Below are positions 1-11,779 of a stretch of 64,000 bases of DNA, in pieces (position 1 is the first letter of the stretch; each line of letters begins with the position of its first letter). The stretch spans positions 744,001 to 808,000 of the forward strand of contig CAJQUN010000060.1 of NCBI GenBank assembly GCA_907163345.1, written 5' to 3'. The stretch is from Haberlea rhodopensis (lineage: Eukaryota > Streptophyta > Magnoliopsida > Lamiales > Gesneriaceae). The translations under genes were made by a program, and so were the position numbers. The notes beneath the pieces were generated by a model. That model was not told the DNA's origin and did no database searches. It saw only the letters and a program-made list of their open reading frames with translations.

Positions 1-151
1 AAAATAACCCTCGATACTTATTAACCTAATGAACGTCGGAATTCAAAATTACTTTTGTGTAAAATAAATTATTTCACTCCCGCCTAAATCCTGTCCTTTT
101 ATTTATTGGTTAAATTTTTTTTAAATCGCTAGATGATCGCCACGTATACAT

Positions 152-3026
152 GTGTCCGCTCATCTACAGTACGACGTTACATATACTTTCATTTTCACCG
201 CCATTAGTTTCACTACTCTTCATCTTCTCCAACAATTCACTGCAATTATCTTTTCTTTCAGACAATTTTACTCTAACAAGATTGCTGCTGTTTCTTCCTC
301 ATATTCATCCAAAATTTCAAAGAATATAGAGCCAAGCTTCATCACCAATGCTGTTCACGTAGATTTTAATTCTATATACACATCATCTGATGAGGAGACA
401 AAGGAGCTGATTCAAAAGCTGGATACCTCAGGACTCTTGGTAATCCTGAGCCAGGCCCCCTCATTCTACAAGGACGAGCTACACGAGTTCTTTGCTACGG
501 CCAAGGTTGTTGATGACACCGTGGTGGCATCCGTATCTGGACAGTTGGTTACAATCACCCAACCTGAATTTGCCACACACCTGTGCCTTCCCTCCACCAG
601 ACTTACTGATTTTTCCACTGTTCCAGTGGAACTACGAGAAGAGATGCGCCTCCCAGCTTCTGACTCTGCTCATCGCCTTCAACGTCCCCCATTCAGGAAA
701 GTATTAATGAAGAGTCATTATCGACAACTGGCGGACATCATCTCCAAGGGGCTCCTATGTAAAGCTGGATCATTTGATATGATCACCCCTGAAAAATTTG
801 ATGTTATGAGTGCAATATGCAAAGGATTGGAGATAAACTGGTCAGTTGTGTTATTTCAAATTCTGACTAGTCTCGTAGTCTCTGGCAAGGGTCAATCAGG
901 CTTTGCTCTCCCGCTAAGCAGCCTTTTTGACAGCAAACACATTAAGACAGGGGCTCTCACCAACCTCCATCCGGGGAGACTTATCACTGCCAAGTATCTT
1001 CAGCTTCACAGGCAGAGAAGTGGCAGAGATGTTGGGGTAACTAAGCGCCGATGACGCAAGTCATCAGCGACTCTGAACAAACCGTCTCAGAATCTGCTAA
1101 GTCTTCTCCTCCTCCTCCCCCTCCTAAGAAGCCCAGAACAAGAAAAGCTGCTCCTCCGGCTGTCCGACAGAAAGACATTGCAGCTTCTGATACCATCTCC
1201 TCCGCCGGCCCTACAGAAAATATCCCAGCACGAGAACCCAGCCCTGAAAATCCTCCACCTGAGGAACCAACTGCTTCATTGGCCATGGTAATCGCTACCT
1301 CAGTAGCTCCCGCTGACAATTCTTCCGCAATGGTGAGCTCTCAACAAGCACCAGGCTCTATCAGCTTTAGGACACCCAAGTCCTTGTGTCCGTACTGTCA
1401 TCCAAAGACCACCCCTGCTGGTAAAGGAAAAACTCTTACGGCTCCAGTGTCCACTCCTGTTGCCTTCGAGATCCAAATGGTCATGGATACAGTTGAAGCC
1501 AAACTGCAACCACAGCTAGATATTTTTGATCGTTGGGTAAAGGCTCGAGTAAAAGTTCGATTTGATGATTTCGATCCTATTCTGGATCAGGCCAGGGAAG
1601 ATGAGAACCAAATCTTGGCCTATCTTCAAATCTCAGACCCCGAGAAAAGCCTGAAGCTGCGGGATGTTTTTCGCCTGATGAACTATGTGGGCGAACTTCA
1701 AGCCCTTGTTGAAACCCGCCTTCAACATTTCAACGGTGATTCAGGCACAGCGAATCATGATAGAGCCGTTCTATATGCTCTTGGACCCAAGCTGGAAATG
1801 GCTGAGCTCGCTCTTCATGATATTCGCATATCCACTGGAATTCACTCATGCTCCACTGCTGAGAATGTTGCAAGCCCCGACCAGCCGGATTTACAAATGG
1901 CTATTGCAAATTTGGAGATTGTCCCTTCTACTGTGGAGATCACTTCTACTGCCCTGGAGACCACTCCCACTGGAGCGGAGACAGCATCAACTGCCTTGGA
2001 GGCAGCCTCTTCTGCTACAGAAGTCTCCTCTGCTCCCAGCTCTTATAATGATCAACCGCCCCAACCGATGGTTGTTGATCACACCAATGTGGACACAGTA
2101 ATTCAGACGGTAGTTCAGCAAGTTACCATATCCTCTGGCAACCATGAACCTAGTGAGTCTTCTCATTCTAATAATCACTCACAGTCGTCTGTTGCTGCGG
2201 TTGTCCAAGCCACTACTGATATGGCTGCCCCATTGATTGAAGAAACTGCTACTATAACTGCTACTATCTCAGACTCCCCAGCTGCCCCACTTATTGAAGA
2301 AACTGGTTTGCCATCTACTGCAGTTGTAGATGCTCATCCCGGTACTCTTGTTCCTACTGCTGATCCTCAAATAATTGCCGTAGATCCGCCATGGTTCAAG
2401 AACTTTCAGAGGATTTCTTTGTCTTTACAAACCCTCTGGACGAGCCATCAAACATCGCTGCACAGATAGCAAATCTATCCAATGCAATTTCAGCACTAGC
2501 CAGCGATGTCAATAAACTCAAACAGGAAGAGCGCACTGCGACTCTTATTCTTGGAACCAATCAGCAGCACGCGGACTCTCAGTTCCAGTAAGTCTACAGA
2601 GACTTAAATAGTCTAACGACTACTGTCACCAGACTTCAGACTTTTGCTGAGACTGCAGTTGGTGACGCATTTTCTCGAATTGGCCAGGCTCGTCTTCAGA
2701 TTACTCAAAATAATGAATCTCTTCATGCTGCCACATCCCTGGCTCTTGGAGAGAAGATTGAAGATGCCAAGAAAGTCTTAACCGATCAGTTGGCCACCAT
2801 GCAGGCAGCATTTGCTTCTCAGATTCAAGATATATGCAACAGCCTGCCTGAACCCAGCAGAACTGCTCCTTCATCACAGCGAGCTTCAAGTTCAGCTGGT
2901 CGTTCATCCCCTGCAACTGGAGCACTCACTCAGTCCAGATCAACTGCTCAGCCCAGATCTCGAAGTCCGTGCCAACCGCCTACCGAAAAGCGCGACTATT
3001 CCAAACATTGGTTAGGGAGAAAATAG
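152..3026 (+). pseudogene. SIRE env-like / plant-transposon-protein-type ORF, broken
   Basis: One ancestral ORF seems to be split over three frames. Residues from about 152 to 1054 hold a conserved globular part containing GSFDMITPEKFDVMSAI and NWSVVLFQILTSLV. I recognise this from large families of predicted proteins in Gesneriaceae (putative plant transposon protein type). The frame shifts near 1045 into 1051-2469, which starts with a proline run and KKPRTRKAAP, followed by a Thr/Ala/Ser-rich linker with repeated TALE/TSTA units. It shifts again near 2391 into a frame read to 3026, interrupted by a stop at 2589-2591. The last part is a likely coiled coil with a Ser/Arg/Pro-rich tail. Position before the 3' LTR and the proline-rich plus coiled-coil character fit the SIRE env-like ORF. 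Molecular function is unknown. Confidence 0.6.
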
Positions 3027-3960
3027 TATCGTTTTCTGACTCCTTCTTAATTACTCTTATCTATTTACTGTTTTAGTTGACTTCTTCTTTGTATTTACTG
3101 AAACAACATAAATGCATTCAAACTAATTGAAACTTTTTTCTATAAATAGCGACTCTTGTTTGCTCACATAACACACATTCACTCATCATGATTAATTTCA
3201 AGTCATTAAAAATTCCATGGTTTTCTGTTAGAAATTTTTCCGATTCATGGGTTTATTACTTATCTAAATCAACCCCTCATGGGTTGATTACTTATCTAAC
3301 CCAGCTCCATTAAGCTTCAGCGTTTGGATCCTGCTCTGATGCTCATCATCAGTCAGGAACTGCAATCAGGAGTTATCTGGGTGCTGATGACAAAAAGGGG
3401 GAAGACAGGGATAGAGTATTCTTTTAGGTGAATCCATGAACCATGGAGGCCTGATGAATATACATTTGAACTCTTCCCGACTTCCTCTCTGAAACAAGGT
3501 AGACCGGCAGACAGAGATAGAGTATTTTCATTAGGTGAATCCATAAATCATGGAGGCCAGATGAATATACATTTGACTCTTCCCGACTTCATCTCTGAAA
3601 CAAGGTGGATCGAGATTTTCCTCTCTGAAATAAGGTGGATCGAGCTCTTTCTCTCTGACATTAGGTGGATCGAAGCTCTCCTGGTCTACAGTGCTTGTTT
3701 AAAAATTTGTCATGTATCAGCTATATTGTGTAAAACTAGATTTGTCTTAGATTCTATTCAAGTTATTAGAATTCATCTTAAATAAAGATGAATCTCTCTA
3801 AATTGTCCAGTTTGATTACAACTTGTAATCTGCTTATATTTATAACAAATGAAAATTTCTTTTCCATTATGTCTTCAAGTATTTTCAGGATTATCATCTT
3901 ATTTACTCGAGTAGGAAATCGATTATTGCTTAGTTTTGTCATCACCAAAAAGGGGGAAAT
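3027..3960 (+). other. Non-coding spacer and polypurine tract before the SIRE 3' LTR
   Basis: No coding sequence is supported here. The stretch includes the duplicated block described separately and ends in a purine run (about 3947-3960, AAAAAGGGGGAAAT) directly against the LTR start TGTTGGG. This is where a polypurine tract for plus-strand DNA priming is expected. Confidence 0.65.
3409..3675 (+). repeat. Direct duplication of about 94 bp plus a triplicated 28-bp unit
   Basis: The block at about 3409-3502 (through 'GGTGAATCCAT', 'GAATATACATTTGA', 'CTCTTCCCGACTTC') recurs at about 3512-3606 with a few changes, offset about 104 bp. Its tail 'CTCTGAAATAAGGTGGATCG' is then repeated twice more to about 3675. 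It lies in the SIRE 3' spacer. Confidence 0.7.
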
Positions 3961-4105
3961 TGTTGGGAAAACGATTTCCTTGTTTTGTTGATTACAAACA
4001 CCTACCGGATGAAGACACCTACCGGATGTTAAAGATCTACCGGATGCTAAAGTCCTACCGGGTGATAAAGATCAACCGGATGAACACCTACCGGATGCTA
4101 AAGAC

Positions 4106-4345
4106 CTACTGGATAGACATCAACTGGATGGCTACCAACTGGATAGACATCAACCAGACAGACATCAACTGGATGGCTACCAACTGGATAGACATCAACC
4201 GGACAGACATCAACTGGATGGCTACCAACTGAATAGACATCAACCAGACAGACATCAACTGGATGGCTACCAACTGGATAGACATCAACCGGACAGACAT
4301 CAACTGGATGGCTACCAACTGGATAGACATAAACCGGATGGACAT
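4106..4345 (+). repeat. 45-bp minisatellite in SIRE LTR U3
   Basis: About five tandem copies of a 45-bp unit built on GACATCAACTGGATGGC and TACCAACTGGATAGACATC. It is preceded by a more variable run of CTACCGGATG motifs from 4010. The period is a multiple of three and lacks stops, so it creates spurious ORFs on both strands. Confidence 0.85.
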
Positions 4346-4660
4346 CTACTGGATAACTATCAACCGGATAGTCTCACACTAAACAAAGACATCAACTGGT
4401 CATAAGAGGATGAACGACCAGTTGAACAAAGAAAACCAGCAGAAGTCTAAACTTCCAGTAAGAGCACTAAGCAACGAGACAAAATAAGTACAACATTCTC
4501 TGACAAAGGTACAACAGAGCGGTGCACCCTGCTATATCTCCGCCACCATTACCGTCAGAGTGAAAAGAGCCGTTGCTTAACAAAATAGGAAAGAAGACAA
4601 TATGAATTTGGAAAGCTAATCTCTTCAATATACAGAAAAGCTACCGTTGGACAACCAAAC

Positions 4661-4670
4661 CTATAAATAC
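4661..4670 (+). promoter_or_regulatory. Probable TATA box of the SIRE LTR promoter
   Basis: CTATAAATAC in mid-LTR; the matching position in the LTR at 57659 is TATAAATA at 58307-58314, with similar flanks (GAATGAAG downstream). The pol II start would lie some 30 bp downstream. Confidence 0.55.
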
Positions 4671-4995
4671 GTCCAAGCAGAGAATGAAGAAGTGCTGAGC
4701 GATTTTCAACAAAGAGATATACTTCAAAGCAAACAAGAAAATCATATTACTGATATTCCAAACGTTCAGCAAAGAGCAGACAAGCAGTGAAACTGAATCT
4801 GTGATAGATTATTTCTAATTGAAGTCTGCTGCTCAAAAACACTCGAAGCTAGAAAGTTTATTCTGTAAAGAGTGTTATAAAATCTCTTGTAATCAAAAGT
4901 TAAGAAGATTGTGATTGCTAGGAGTTTAGGCCAAGTGTGTTAGTGCCTAAGAAGGTTGTATACTGTAAAGTGTAAACCAAGTCTTCTAGTGAATC

Positions 4996-5047
4996 CTTCC
5001 TGCAAAGGAAGAAGGGGAGACGTAGAAGCGTTGTGCTTCGAACTTCC
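4996..5047 (+). promoter_or_regulatory. Conserved double-hairpin segment in SIRE R/U5
   Basis: CTTCC (4996-5000) can pair with GGAAG (5007-5011), and GAAGC (5025-5029) with GCTTC (5035-5039) around the loop GTTGT. A further CTTCC (5043-5047) could instead pair with the same GGAAG. The segment recurs near 58651, 25121 and 27210. It is downstream of the TATA box, so it should be in the RNA. Role unknown. Confidence 0.5.
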
Positions 5048-5278
5048 AGAAACAACTCTTGTGTTATTTGTTCATTGCGTTATTACCTCAGTTTTATTCC
5101 TCACAAGTTCAGTAGACGTCTTCCGCACTATAATAAGTGTCTGTTGACTTGCCTGATATTGAGAAGCAACTGTAATACTTAACAGTTTACAGTTAACTAG
5201 AAAAAGAAATCGAAATTGAATCTAGTGTTTATTCAACCCCCCCCCCCCCCCCTTCTAAACACTACCCCGATCCTAACA

Positions 5279-5996
5279 CTTATTTTCTCCACTTTTATGC
5301 ATTTGGACCTGGATTCCTGAAATATACAATTATATACCAAAACACGTAATATTTTCCAGGAATCACTAAGAAAAACGCCCCTAATCATATATAAAATAAG
5401 TGTAAATATCACACTTATCAGTATGCCAGTGTTGGGCATATGCTTTGGCTAGGATTGTTGCCATGATAGGTATGTTACATATGCTTTGGCATGAGGGGTA
5501 TACTCCGGTTGAGTATATGCTCTGGCTGTTATAACATGTGATGACGGTGCTATGATATGTGTTGTTAATATGAATATGTGAGGAGGTTCCACTGACATAT
5601 TGAGCTGAGATAGACATATCATATCGGTCTCGTTATAAGAGGATGGTGGGAAAGACATGTCATAACATATTTGCATTTGATGATGCATGATACAGAACAA
5701 TCACAGTTGATGTTTATAGTGCTTTATCGTTTTATGTTTCTTATTGATATAGCACTGAGATAGTTGTTTATCTATACTCATGTTGTGTGATTGTGTCTGT
5801 AGGGACTCATAGACGTGGAAGAACGTGATTGTGAGTCTTATTCCGCTGCTAGCTGAACCACTGCTTAGGAGTTGTAGTGATCTAGGTTGCTTTGCTTTAC
5901 ATATGTTGTAGATTATGGCAGGGTTTTGTCAACATTGTAACAACCTACATAATATAACTCTTAATCAGTGTATGATTTACTTAATTCCTACTCACA
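5279..5996 (+). repeat. 5' LTR (partial) of the decayed Tekay-like element
   Basis: Ends CTACTCACA just before TTAG and the primer site. The last ~200 bp (5796-5996, from TCTGTAGGGACTCATAGAC) match 10382-10581. Repeated 'CATATGCTTTGGC' and 'GGTATACTCC' phrases at 5430-5530 resemble the short-unit repeats of the other Tekay LTRs. Confidence 0.6.
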
Positions 5997-6000
5997 TTAG

Positions 6001-6012
6001 TGGTATCAGAGC
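6001..6012 (+). promoter_or_regulatory. Primer binding site (tRNA-Met type)
   Basis: TGGTATCAGAGC four bases after the LTR end, complementary to the 3' end of initiator tRNA-Met as in most plant LTR retrotransposons. Confidence 0.85.
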
Positions 6013-6160
6013 AGTGGTTCGAGAACGGGGTGAACAATGGTAGAGGAAGTGTATTATGGAGTTGCCTAATCATTTGAAAGCATGTTGAGAGTATTGATAT
6101 GATGTTATACTAACATGATTTATATCTTTGAATATTATTGTTAACCCTTGATGTGAAGTA

Positions 6161-7200
6161 ATGGCAGACAGAGTACCTCACGATGATGTTGGGGATGCTA
6201 TGAGTGGTAATGCTAGTGTTGGGTTGGCGCCTGTGCCACCACCACCACTTGGGCAAGGGCCGGTAGAACATGTACTCTTACCTGGGGAATTGACATTGAC
6301 CCAGTTTCTGAGCTATCAGTCACCTCGTTTTGAGGGTACTGAATCAGGGGAACAAGCAAAGGATTGGTTGGAACGTGTTGAACAGATCTTTGTATCAGCA
6401 CCATGTGCCAAGTCCGCCTGGTTACGTTTGGTTGAGTTCCAGTTAGCAAAGAAAGTGATGATGTGGTGGAAAGCCACATTGATTGAGCTGATAGCTCAAG
6501 GACAGACTGTGGATTGGGATGTCTTCGGAACTCGTTTTCTTGATCATTATTTCTCTGTGGCTGCGAGGCAGAGGAAAGAGATGAGTTTACTAATCTGAAA
6601 CAGAGAACTATGACAGTGTCTGATTATGCTTTGCAGTATTCTTCATTGTTACGGTATGTACCGCATATCGCTACAAGCACAAAGGCAAAGATCAGACAGT
6701 TTGTGAAAGGCTTAAGGCCTGAGTTATTTGATAGGGTGATTTCTAATAATCCTACTTCATTTGAGGAAGCATTGACTAGAGCCGAGATGGCTGAGATTGC
6801 AGTTGGAGTGTATAAGGATGTAGGACAATCCCAAACACCTACATCAGATAGCATGAGACCCAGAGGGGAACCGTTTAAAGCATCACGAGGAGGTGCTTCT
6901 TCCTCTAGATTTAGTGGGAAGCGATTTATGATGCAGAAAGGCAGTGAACGAGGTGCCAAGGGACAGTCCCAAGGCAGCAGTAGTAGCAGTGGTCGAGGTT
7001 TATAATGTTTTAAGTGTGGAGGACCACATTTTAAACGAGATTGCCCACAACTTGATACTCCGGTTTGTTTTCGATGTGGGAGGGCAGGACACATAATAAG
7101 AGATTGTCCTCAAGCTGGAGAACAACAGATGAGAGGGAATGTGTTAGAACGTACAGTGCAGCAGAGACCACAGGTGTTCCACGGACTGGTGGAGGACAGA
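6161..7200 (+). pseudogene. Tekay-like gag relic
   Basis: The start at 6161 aligns with the start of the intact homologue near 50685. Residues containing LPGELTLTQFLSYQ, FEGTE and WLERVEQIF are the gypsy Gag capsid region. The frame breaks between 6595 and 6610 and continues at 6610-7005 ([30 protein letters not shown]). A stop at 7003-7005 precedes two zinc knuckles still readable in frame (CX2CX3HX4C, then CX2CX4HX4C, about 7009-7110). The protein would package the element RNA in cytoplasmic particles; this copy cannot make it. Confidence 0.8.
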
Positions 7201-7299
7201 GAGCATGACCGTCTCAGGCTCAGGTGTATGCACTGAACAAGGACCAAGCAGAGGCAGCTCCTGATGATATAATCGTGGGTAAGTGTAGTTTATTTACTT

Positions 7300-10200
7300 A
7301 TCCCGCTTTACTTTTGATTGATACTGGTGCATCTCATTAATTTATTGCACAAGCTTTTATTGACCGGTATCATATATGCTCGTCTCCAGTGTTGATGCCT
7401 CTGTATGTCTCGACACACCCATGGGAACTACTGTAATGACTTGTCAGAGTGTGTCGGATTGTGCGATTCATTTTGATACTGAGTATGGAATACAGACCGA
7501 TTTGATTGTGCTAGATATGATGGATTTTGATTGTATTCTTGGTATTGATGTGTTGAGCAGATATAAAACTGTTGTAGATTGTTGTCAGAAGATAGTGAGA
7601 TTTCAGTCTGTTACTGGAAATCAATGGATCTTCTATGGACAGGGATCACGTGCAAAGATTCCATTGATATATGCTCTTCGAATGTCCCGCTTATCAGAAC
7701 ATGGACATACAAGATATGCGATTTATGCTGTTGATGAAAGTAGAAAGAAGAGTTGAGGATATACCAGTGGTGAATATACAGATTTATTTCTAGATGAGAT
7801 TCCTGGATTTCCACCAATTCGAGAAGTGGAATTTGGCATTGAATTGGTACATGGTACTTCTGCAATTTCATAGCACCATATCGAATGTCACCAGCTGAAT
7901 TGAGAGAGTTGAAAACTCAATTACAAGACCTATTGGACAAGGGGTACATACATCCTAGTGTATCGCCTTGGGGTGCTCCGGTATTGTTTGTCAAGAAGAA
8001 GGATAGTTCAATGTGACTACGCATTGACTATAGACAGTTGAACAAGGTAACTATAAAGAATAAATATCCTCTTCCTCGTACTGATTATTTGTTTGATCAG
8101 TTACAGGGATCAATGATCTATTCTAAGATTGATTTGAGATCAGGTTATCATCAAATACGTGTGAGGGAAGGAGATGTGCAGAAGACAGCATTCAGAACTC
8201 GTTATGGACATTATGAGTTCCTAGTGATGCCATTTGGTGTGACGAATGCTCCAGCTGTCTTCATGAGTTTGATGAATCGAGTTTTCCAGGAATACCTTGA
8301 TCAATTTGTCATTGCGTTTATCGATGATATACTGATCTATTCTCGGAGTGAAAAAGAGCATGTCCAACATTTGCATAAACCCAGTAAGTGTGAGTTTTTG
8401 TTGAACAGTGTTGGATTTTTGGGGCATGTGATTTCCAAAGACGGTATATCAGTCGATCCGAAAAAGATAGAAGCGGTGTTAAATTGGTCAACACCTACTT
8501 CTGTGCCAGAGATTCGTATTTCTTGGGTTTGGCTGGATCTATAGACGGTTTGTGGAAGGGTTTTCAACAATTGTCAAACCATTAACACAACTGACACAGA
8601 AGGGAGTACCATTTAAATGGTCAGAAGCATGTGAGCATAGTTTTCAGGAATTGAAACATCGGTTAACTACTGCTCCGGTGTTGATTATTCCATCAGAGCA
8701 TGACATGTTTGCTCTTTATACTGATGCATCATTACTTGGTTTAGGTATGCAGGATAAACATGTGGTGGCTTATGCATCAAGACAACTAAAGCCACATGAA
8801 ATGAAATATCCAGTGAATGATCTGGAGTTGGCAGCCATCGTCTTTGTGTTGAAGATATGGCGATACTATTTATATGGTACGTCGTTTACCATATACACTG
8901 ATCATAAAAGTTTAAAGTTTTTATTCACTCAGACAGAGTTGAATATGAGGCAAAGGAGATGGATGGATCTCTTAAAGGATTATTATTGTGAGATCGAATA
9001 TCATCCAGGAAAGGCGAATCTGACAGCAGATGCCTTAAGTCGCAAGGTACACAATACTGATGATGATATGATTCATCTATCAGCCTTGATGACTTCTTGT
9101 TATACTTTTGGCTATGAGTTTCATGTGGAGACAGTGCCAGTACGGGTATCAACATTGTTGGTTGAACCCGATATTTTTGAGAAAATCAAAACGACACAAA
9201 CTACTACTGATGATGAGGTACAACACTGGACATAAATGATACGTCAAGGACAAACATCTCAGTTTGTAATAGCAAGTGATGGAACTCTGACCTATAGAAA
9301 CTGTTGGGTAGTACCTGCTTCTTTGGGACTACGCCAAGAATTACTACAACGTGCTCATTGTAGTAGATATAGTATACATCCTGGAGGAAAGAAAATGTAC
9401 AAGGATTTGCATACCCAGTTCTGGTGGAAACGCATGAAACAGGATGTACTGGACTATGTGAAACGTTGTTTGATCTGTCAACAAGTAAAAGCAGAAAGAC
9501 AAAGACCAGGAGGTGAATTGATGAGTTTAGAGGTTCCTCAATGAAAATGGGAGCACATTACAATGGATTTTGTTACCCATTTGCTAAGGACTTCTTCTGG
9601 CTTTGATTCAATTTGGGTAGTAGTTGACAGACTAACGAAAGTAGTTAAATTCATACCATACAGTATGACATTCACCTACTTGAGGATGGCTCGGTTATAT
9701 ATGCAAAATGTAGTGAGACTACATGGAATACCAGTTTCAATTGTATCGGATCGAGATCAGAGATTTGCTTCTCATTTTTGGGAAGGATTACAGTCAGCAT
9801 TGAGGACGGAAGTACGATTGAGTATAGCGTATCATCCTCAAACAGATGGACAAACAGAGCTTACAATACAGACGCTTGAGGATATGTTACGGGCATGTGT
9901 TTTGGAGTTTGATAACTCTTGGCAAGAGTCGTTACCATTAGTGGAATTTTCATACAATAATAGTTATCAAACTAGTATACAGATGACACCATTTGAGGCA
10001 CTGTATGGGTGACGATGTAGATTGCCATTGTATCGGGATGACATTGATCAGTCTGCACTTCATGGACCAGAGATGCTACGTGAAAAGGAAGAAAAAGTGA
10101 AACTGGTCAGATTAACATTAAAAGCTGCTCAGGATCGACAAACTGCTTATGCCAATAAGCGACGTAGACCACTTGAATTCAAGTTGGAGACCGAGTATTC

Positions 10201-10398
10201 TTGAAAATCTCACCTTTTAAAGGTGTAGTACGGTTTGGTAGGCGTGGAAAGTTATCTCCACGGTATGTTGGTCCTTATGAGGTGTTGCAACATATTGGTA
10301 CGTTGGCATATCGATTGGCACTACCGCCAGCATTGAGTAGTATCCACGATGTGTTTCATGTTTCGCTATGTGTTTCATGTTTCTGTAGGGACTCATAG
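7300..10398 (+). pseudogene. Tekay-like pol relic (PR-RT-RNase H-INT)
   Basis: Protease appears as LLIDTGASH followed by a stop near 7338. The downstream protease body (LGIDVLSRY) and RT follow, including FIDDILIYS near 8320. RT has lost about a dozen residues before KPSKCEF (about 8378), and RNase H has lost a few near 8747. Integrase zinc (HPGG...[10 protein letters not shown]) and catalytic segments ([17 protein letters not shown]) remain. Stops at 8014, 9233, 9542, 10010 and 10201 interrupt it. Several sit where the homologue has Arg (CGA) or Trp (TGG), as expected from methylated-cytosine decay. The ORF ends at HDVFHVS, where the homologue continues into a chromodomain. Confidence 0.8.
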
Positions 10399-10581
10399 AC
10401 GTGGAAGAACGGGATTGTGAGTCTTATTCAGCTGCGAGCTGAACCACTGCTAAGGAGTTGTAGTGATCTAGGTTGTTTTGCTTTACATATGTTGTAGATT
10501 ATGACAGGGTTTTATCAAGATTGTAACAACCTACATAGTATAACTCTTAACCATTGTATGATTTACTTAATTCTACTCACA
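10382..10581 (+). repeat. 3' LTR tail of the decayed Tekay-like element
   Basis: About 200 bp matching the end of the 5' LTR (5796-5996) with scattered substitutions, ending CTACTCACA. It is fused to the pol relic, so most of this LTR and the polypurine region are deleted. Confidence 0.75.
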
Positions 10582-11779
10582 TATGTGTAATGAACTGATA
10601 CATAACAGATTAAGTAACGTGGACCCCACAATTACTCTTCATAGGGATAAAGTTGTTGAAAAATCCATCCTTCAACCTTGTGAAGATGATGTCAAGTCAT
10701 CTTCAAAGGGTAAGGAAGAGATTAGAATTATACCATGTGAAGAAGATGTTCAAACCAAAGTGGTGCCATCATTCCCTCATGTATTAAAAATTCAGAAAAT
10801 TAAATATGTATTTTGATATTTATGAGATTTTTAAGTAGGTAAAAGTCAACATTTTCTTAGATGCAATCAAACAAGTACCATCTTATGCCAAATTTTTGGA
10901 AGACTTAAGTAATGTAAAAAGAAAACTAAATGTGAAAAAAAAGCTTTTTCAGCAAAACAAATAAGTCCTATCATTCAAAATAATAGTATTTTGAAATACA
11001 AAGACCCCGGTTGTCCTACAATCTCATGTATTATTGATGAGCAAAAAATTAAAAAAAATCAACCTACTTTCGTATTTAGATTATCAAGAGCTTAATCTAG
11101 GCGAGTTAAAAGATGTGTTGGTCTAAGTCGATAAATTCATATATCCTATGATTTTATTGTCATGGATACACAATATGTCAAAGCATGTAATGCAATTCCT
11201 ATTTCTAATGCCTTAAAAAACTGAATGAATGAATAATGAAGCTATCATTTGGAAACATGATATTGGAGTTTAATGTATTTGATTTATGTAAACAACCACA
11301 CCCAAAGGAAGATGACAATAAAGATAAAAATATCAATGAAACCCTTATGGAGAAAAATATTCAAAAAGGGAGTATCTGTGATCAATTAGATGCTTGTTTA
11401 ATTAAAACAATAGAAGAAAATTTTGATGTATTTAACATATCATTTTCCTTTCTAGGATAAGAGAACACAGATAAAAAATTGAAGAAATTGACAAGTGCAA
11501 GGCGATAACAAAGATGAATCAACGATTTTGGAATTAAAACCATTACCAGAAGAATTGAAATATGCATTTTTTGAATAGTCCCAAACTTACCCCGTGGTAA
11601 TTTCCTCAAATCTTTCAAGTGATCAAGAAGGTAAATTAATTGAAATACATAAAAGACACAAAATACAATTGATTCGACTTTAAAAGATATACATGACATT
11701 AATCCATTAATATGCACACGTATAATTCATTTAGAAGAAAATGCAAACGCATCTCGGCAATCACAGAGAAGACTAAACC
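10582..11779 (+). pseudogene. Athila/Tat relic: gag end, aspartic protease, start of RT
   Basis: Athila/Tat landmarks are readable across frames: VPSYAKFLEDL with KRKLNVKK, then KYKDPG with CPTISCII (10998-11030), the conserved segment upstream of the protease. A shortened protease follows with LNLGELK and VDKFIYP (about 11090-11145), then MKLSFGNMILEFNVF (11236 onward). The usual DLGASVN active-site stretch is missing, probably deleted. The piece ends within the RT lead-in (SQRRLN) at the Angela insertion point. Confidence 0.7.
11775..11779 (+). repeat. Left TSD (AAACC) of the Angela-type insertion
   Basis: AAACC directly before the LTR start; the same five bases follow the other LTR at 20566-20570. 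Confidence 0.9.

Larger units (their letters stand above)
1..5278 (+). mobile_element. 3' part of a SIRE/Maximus-type Ty1/copia retrotransposon
   Basis: The window opens inside the 3' portion of a copia element. A broken env-like ORF (152-3026) is followed by about 930 bp of spacer, a polypurine tract and a 1.3-kb LTR (3961-5278). An extra ORF between pol and the 3' LTR is the known layout of the SIRE/Maximus lineage. The LTR matches the 5' LTR at 57659-58932, which is followed by a SIRE-like gag. Gag, pol and the 5' LTR of this copy lie outside the window, so a TSD cannot be tested. The five bases after the LTR are CTTAT. Confidence 0.8.
3961..5278 (+). repeat. SIRE-like 3' LTR
   Basis: The LTR starts TGTTGGGAAA and ends CCTAACA, with a 45-bp minisatellite, a TATA box (4661), a conserved two-hairpin segment (about 4996-5047) and a poly-C run (5237-5252). 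It is collinear with the LTR at 57659-58932, sharing start, TATA context, hairpins, poly-C and end. The minisatellites differ between the two copies. Confidence 0.85.
5279..10581 (+). mobile_element. Decayed Tekay-like Ty3/gypsy retrotransposon
   Basis: A plus-strand gypsy element with partial LTRs, a tRNA-Met-type primer site at 6001, and gag and pol relics homologous throughout to the better preserved element at 44271-52774. Many in-frame stops and small deletions are visible. The pol end is joined abruptly at about 10380 to the 3' LTR tail, removing the chromodomain and the 3' half of the internal region. The left boundary is uncertain: the first base after the SIRE LTR (5279) is used here, and the SIRE insertion may have removed the true LTR start. 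Confidence 0.75.

Noticed and set aside
4106..4345. Repeat protein ORFs in the SIRE LTR
   Set aside because: 45-bp minisatellite without stops, inside an LTR.
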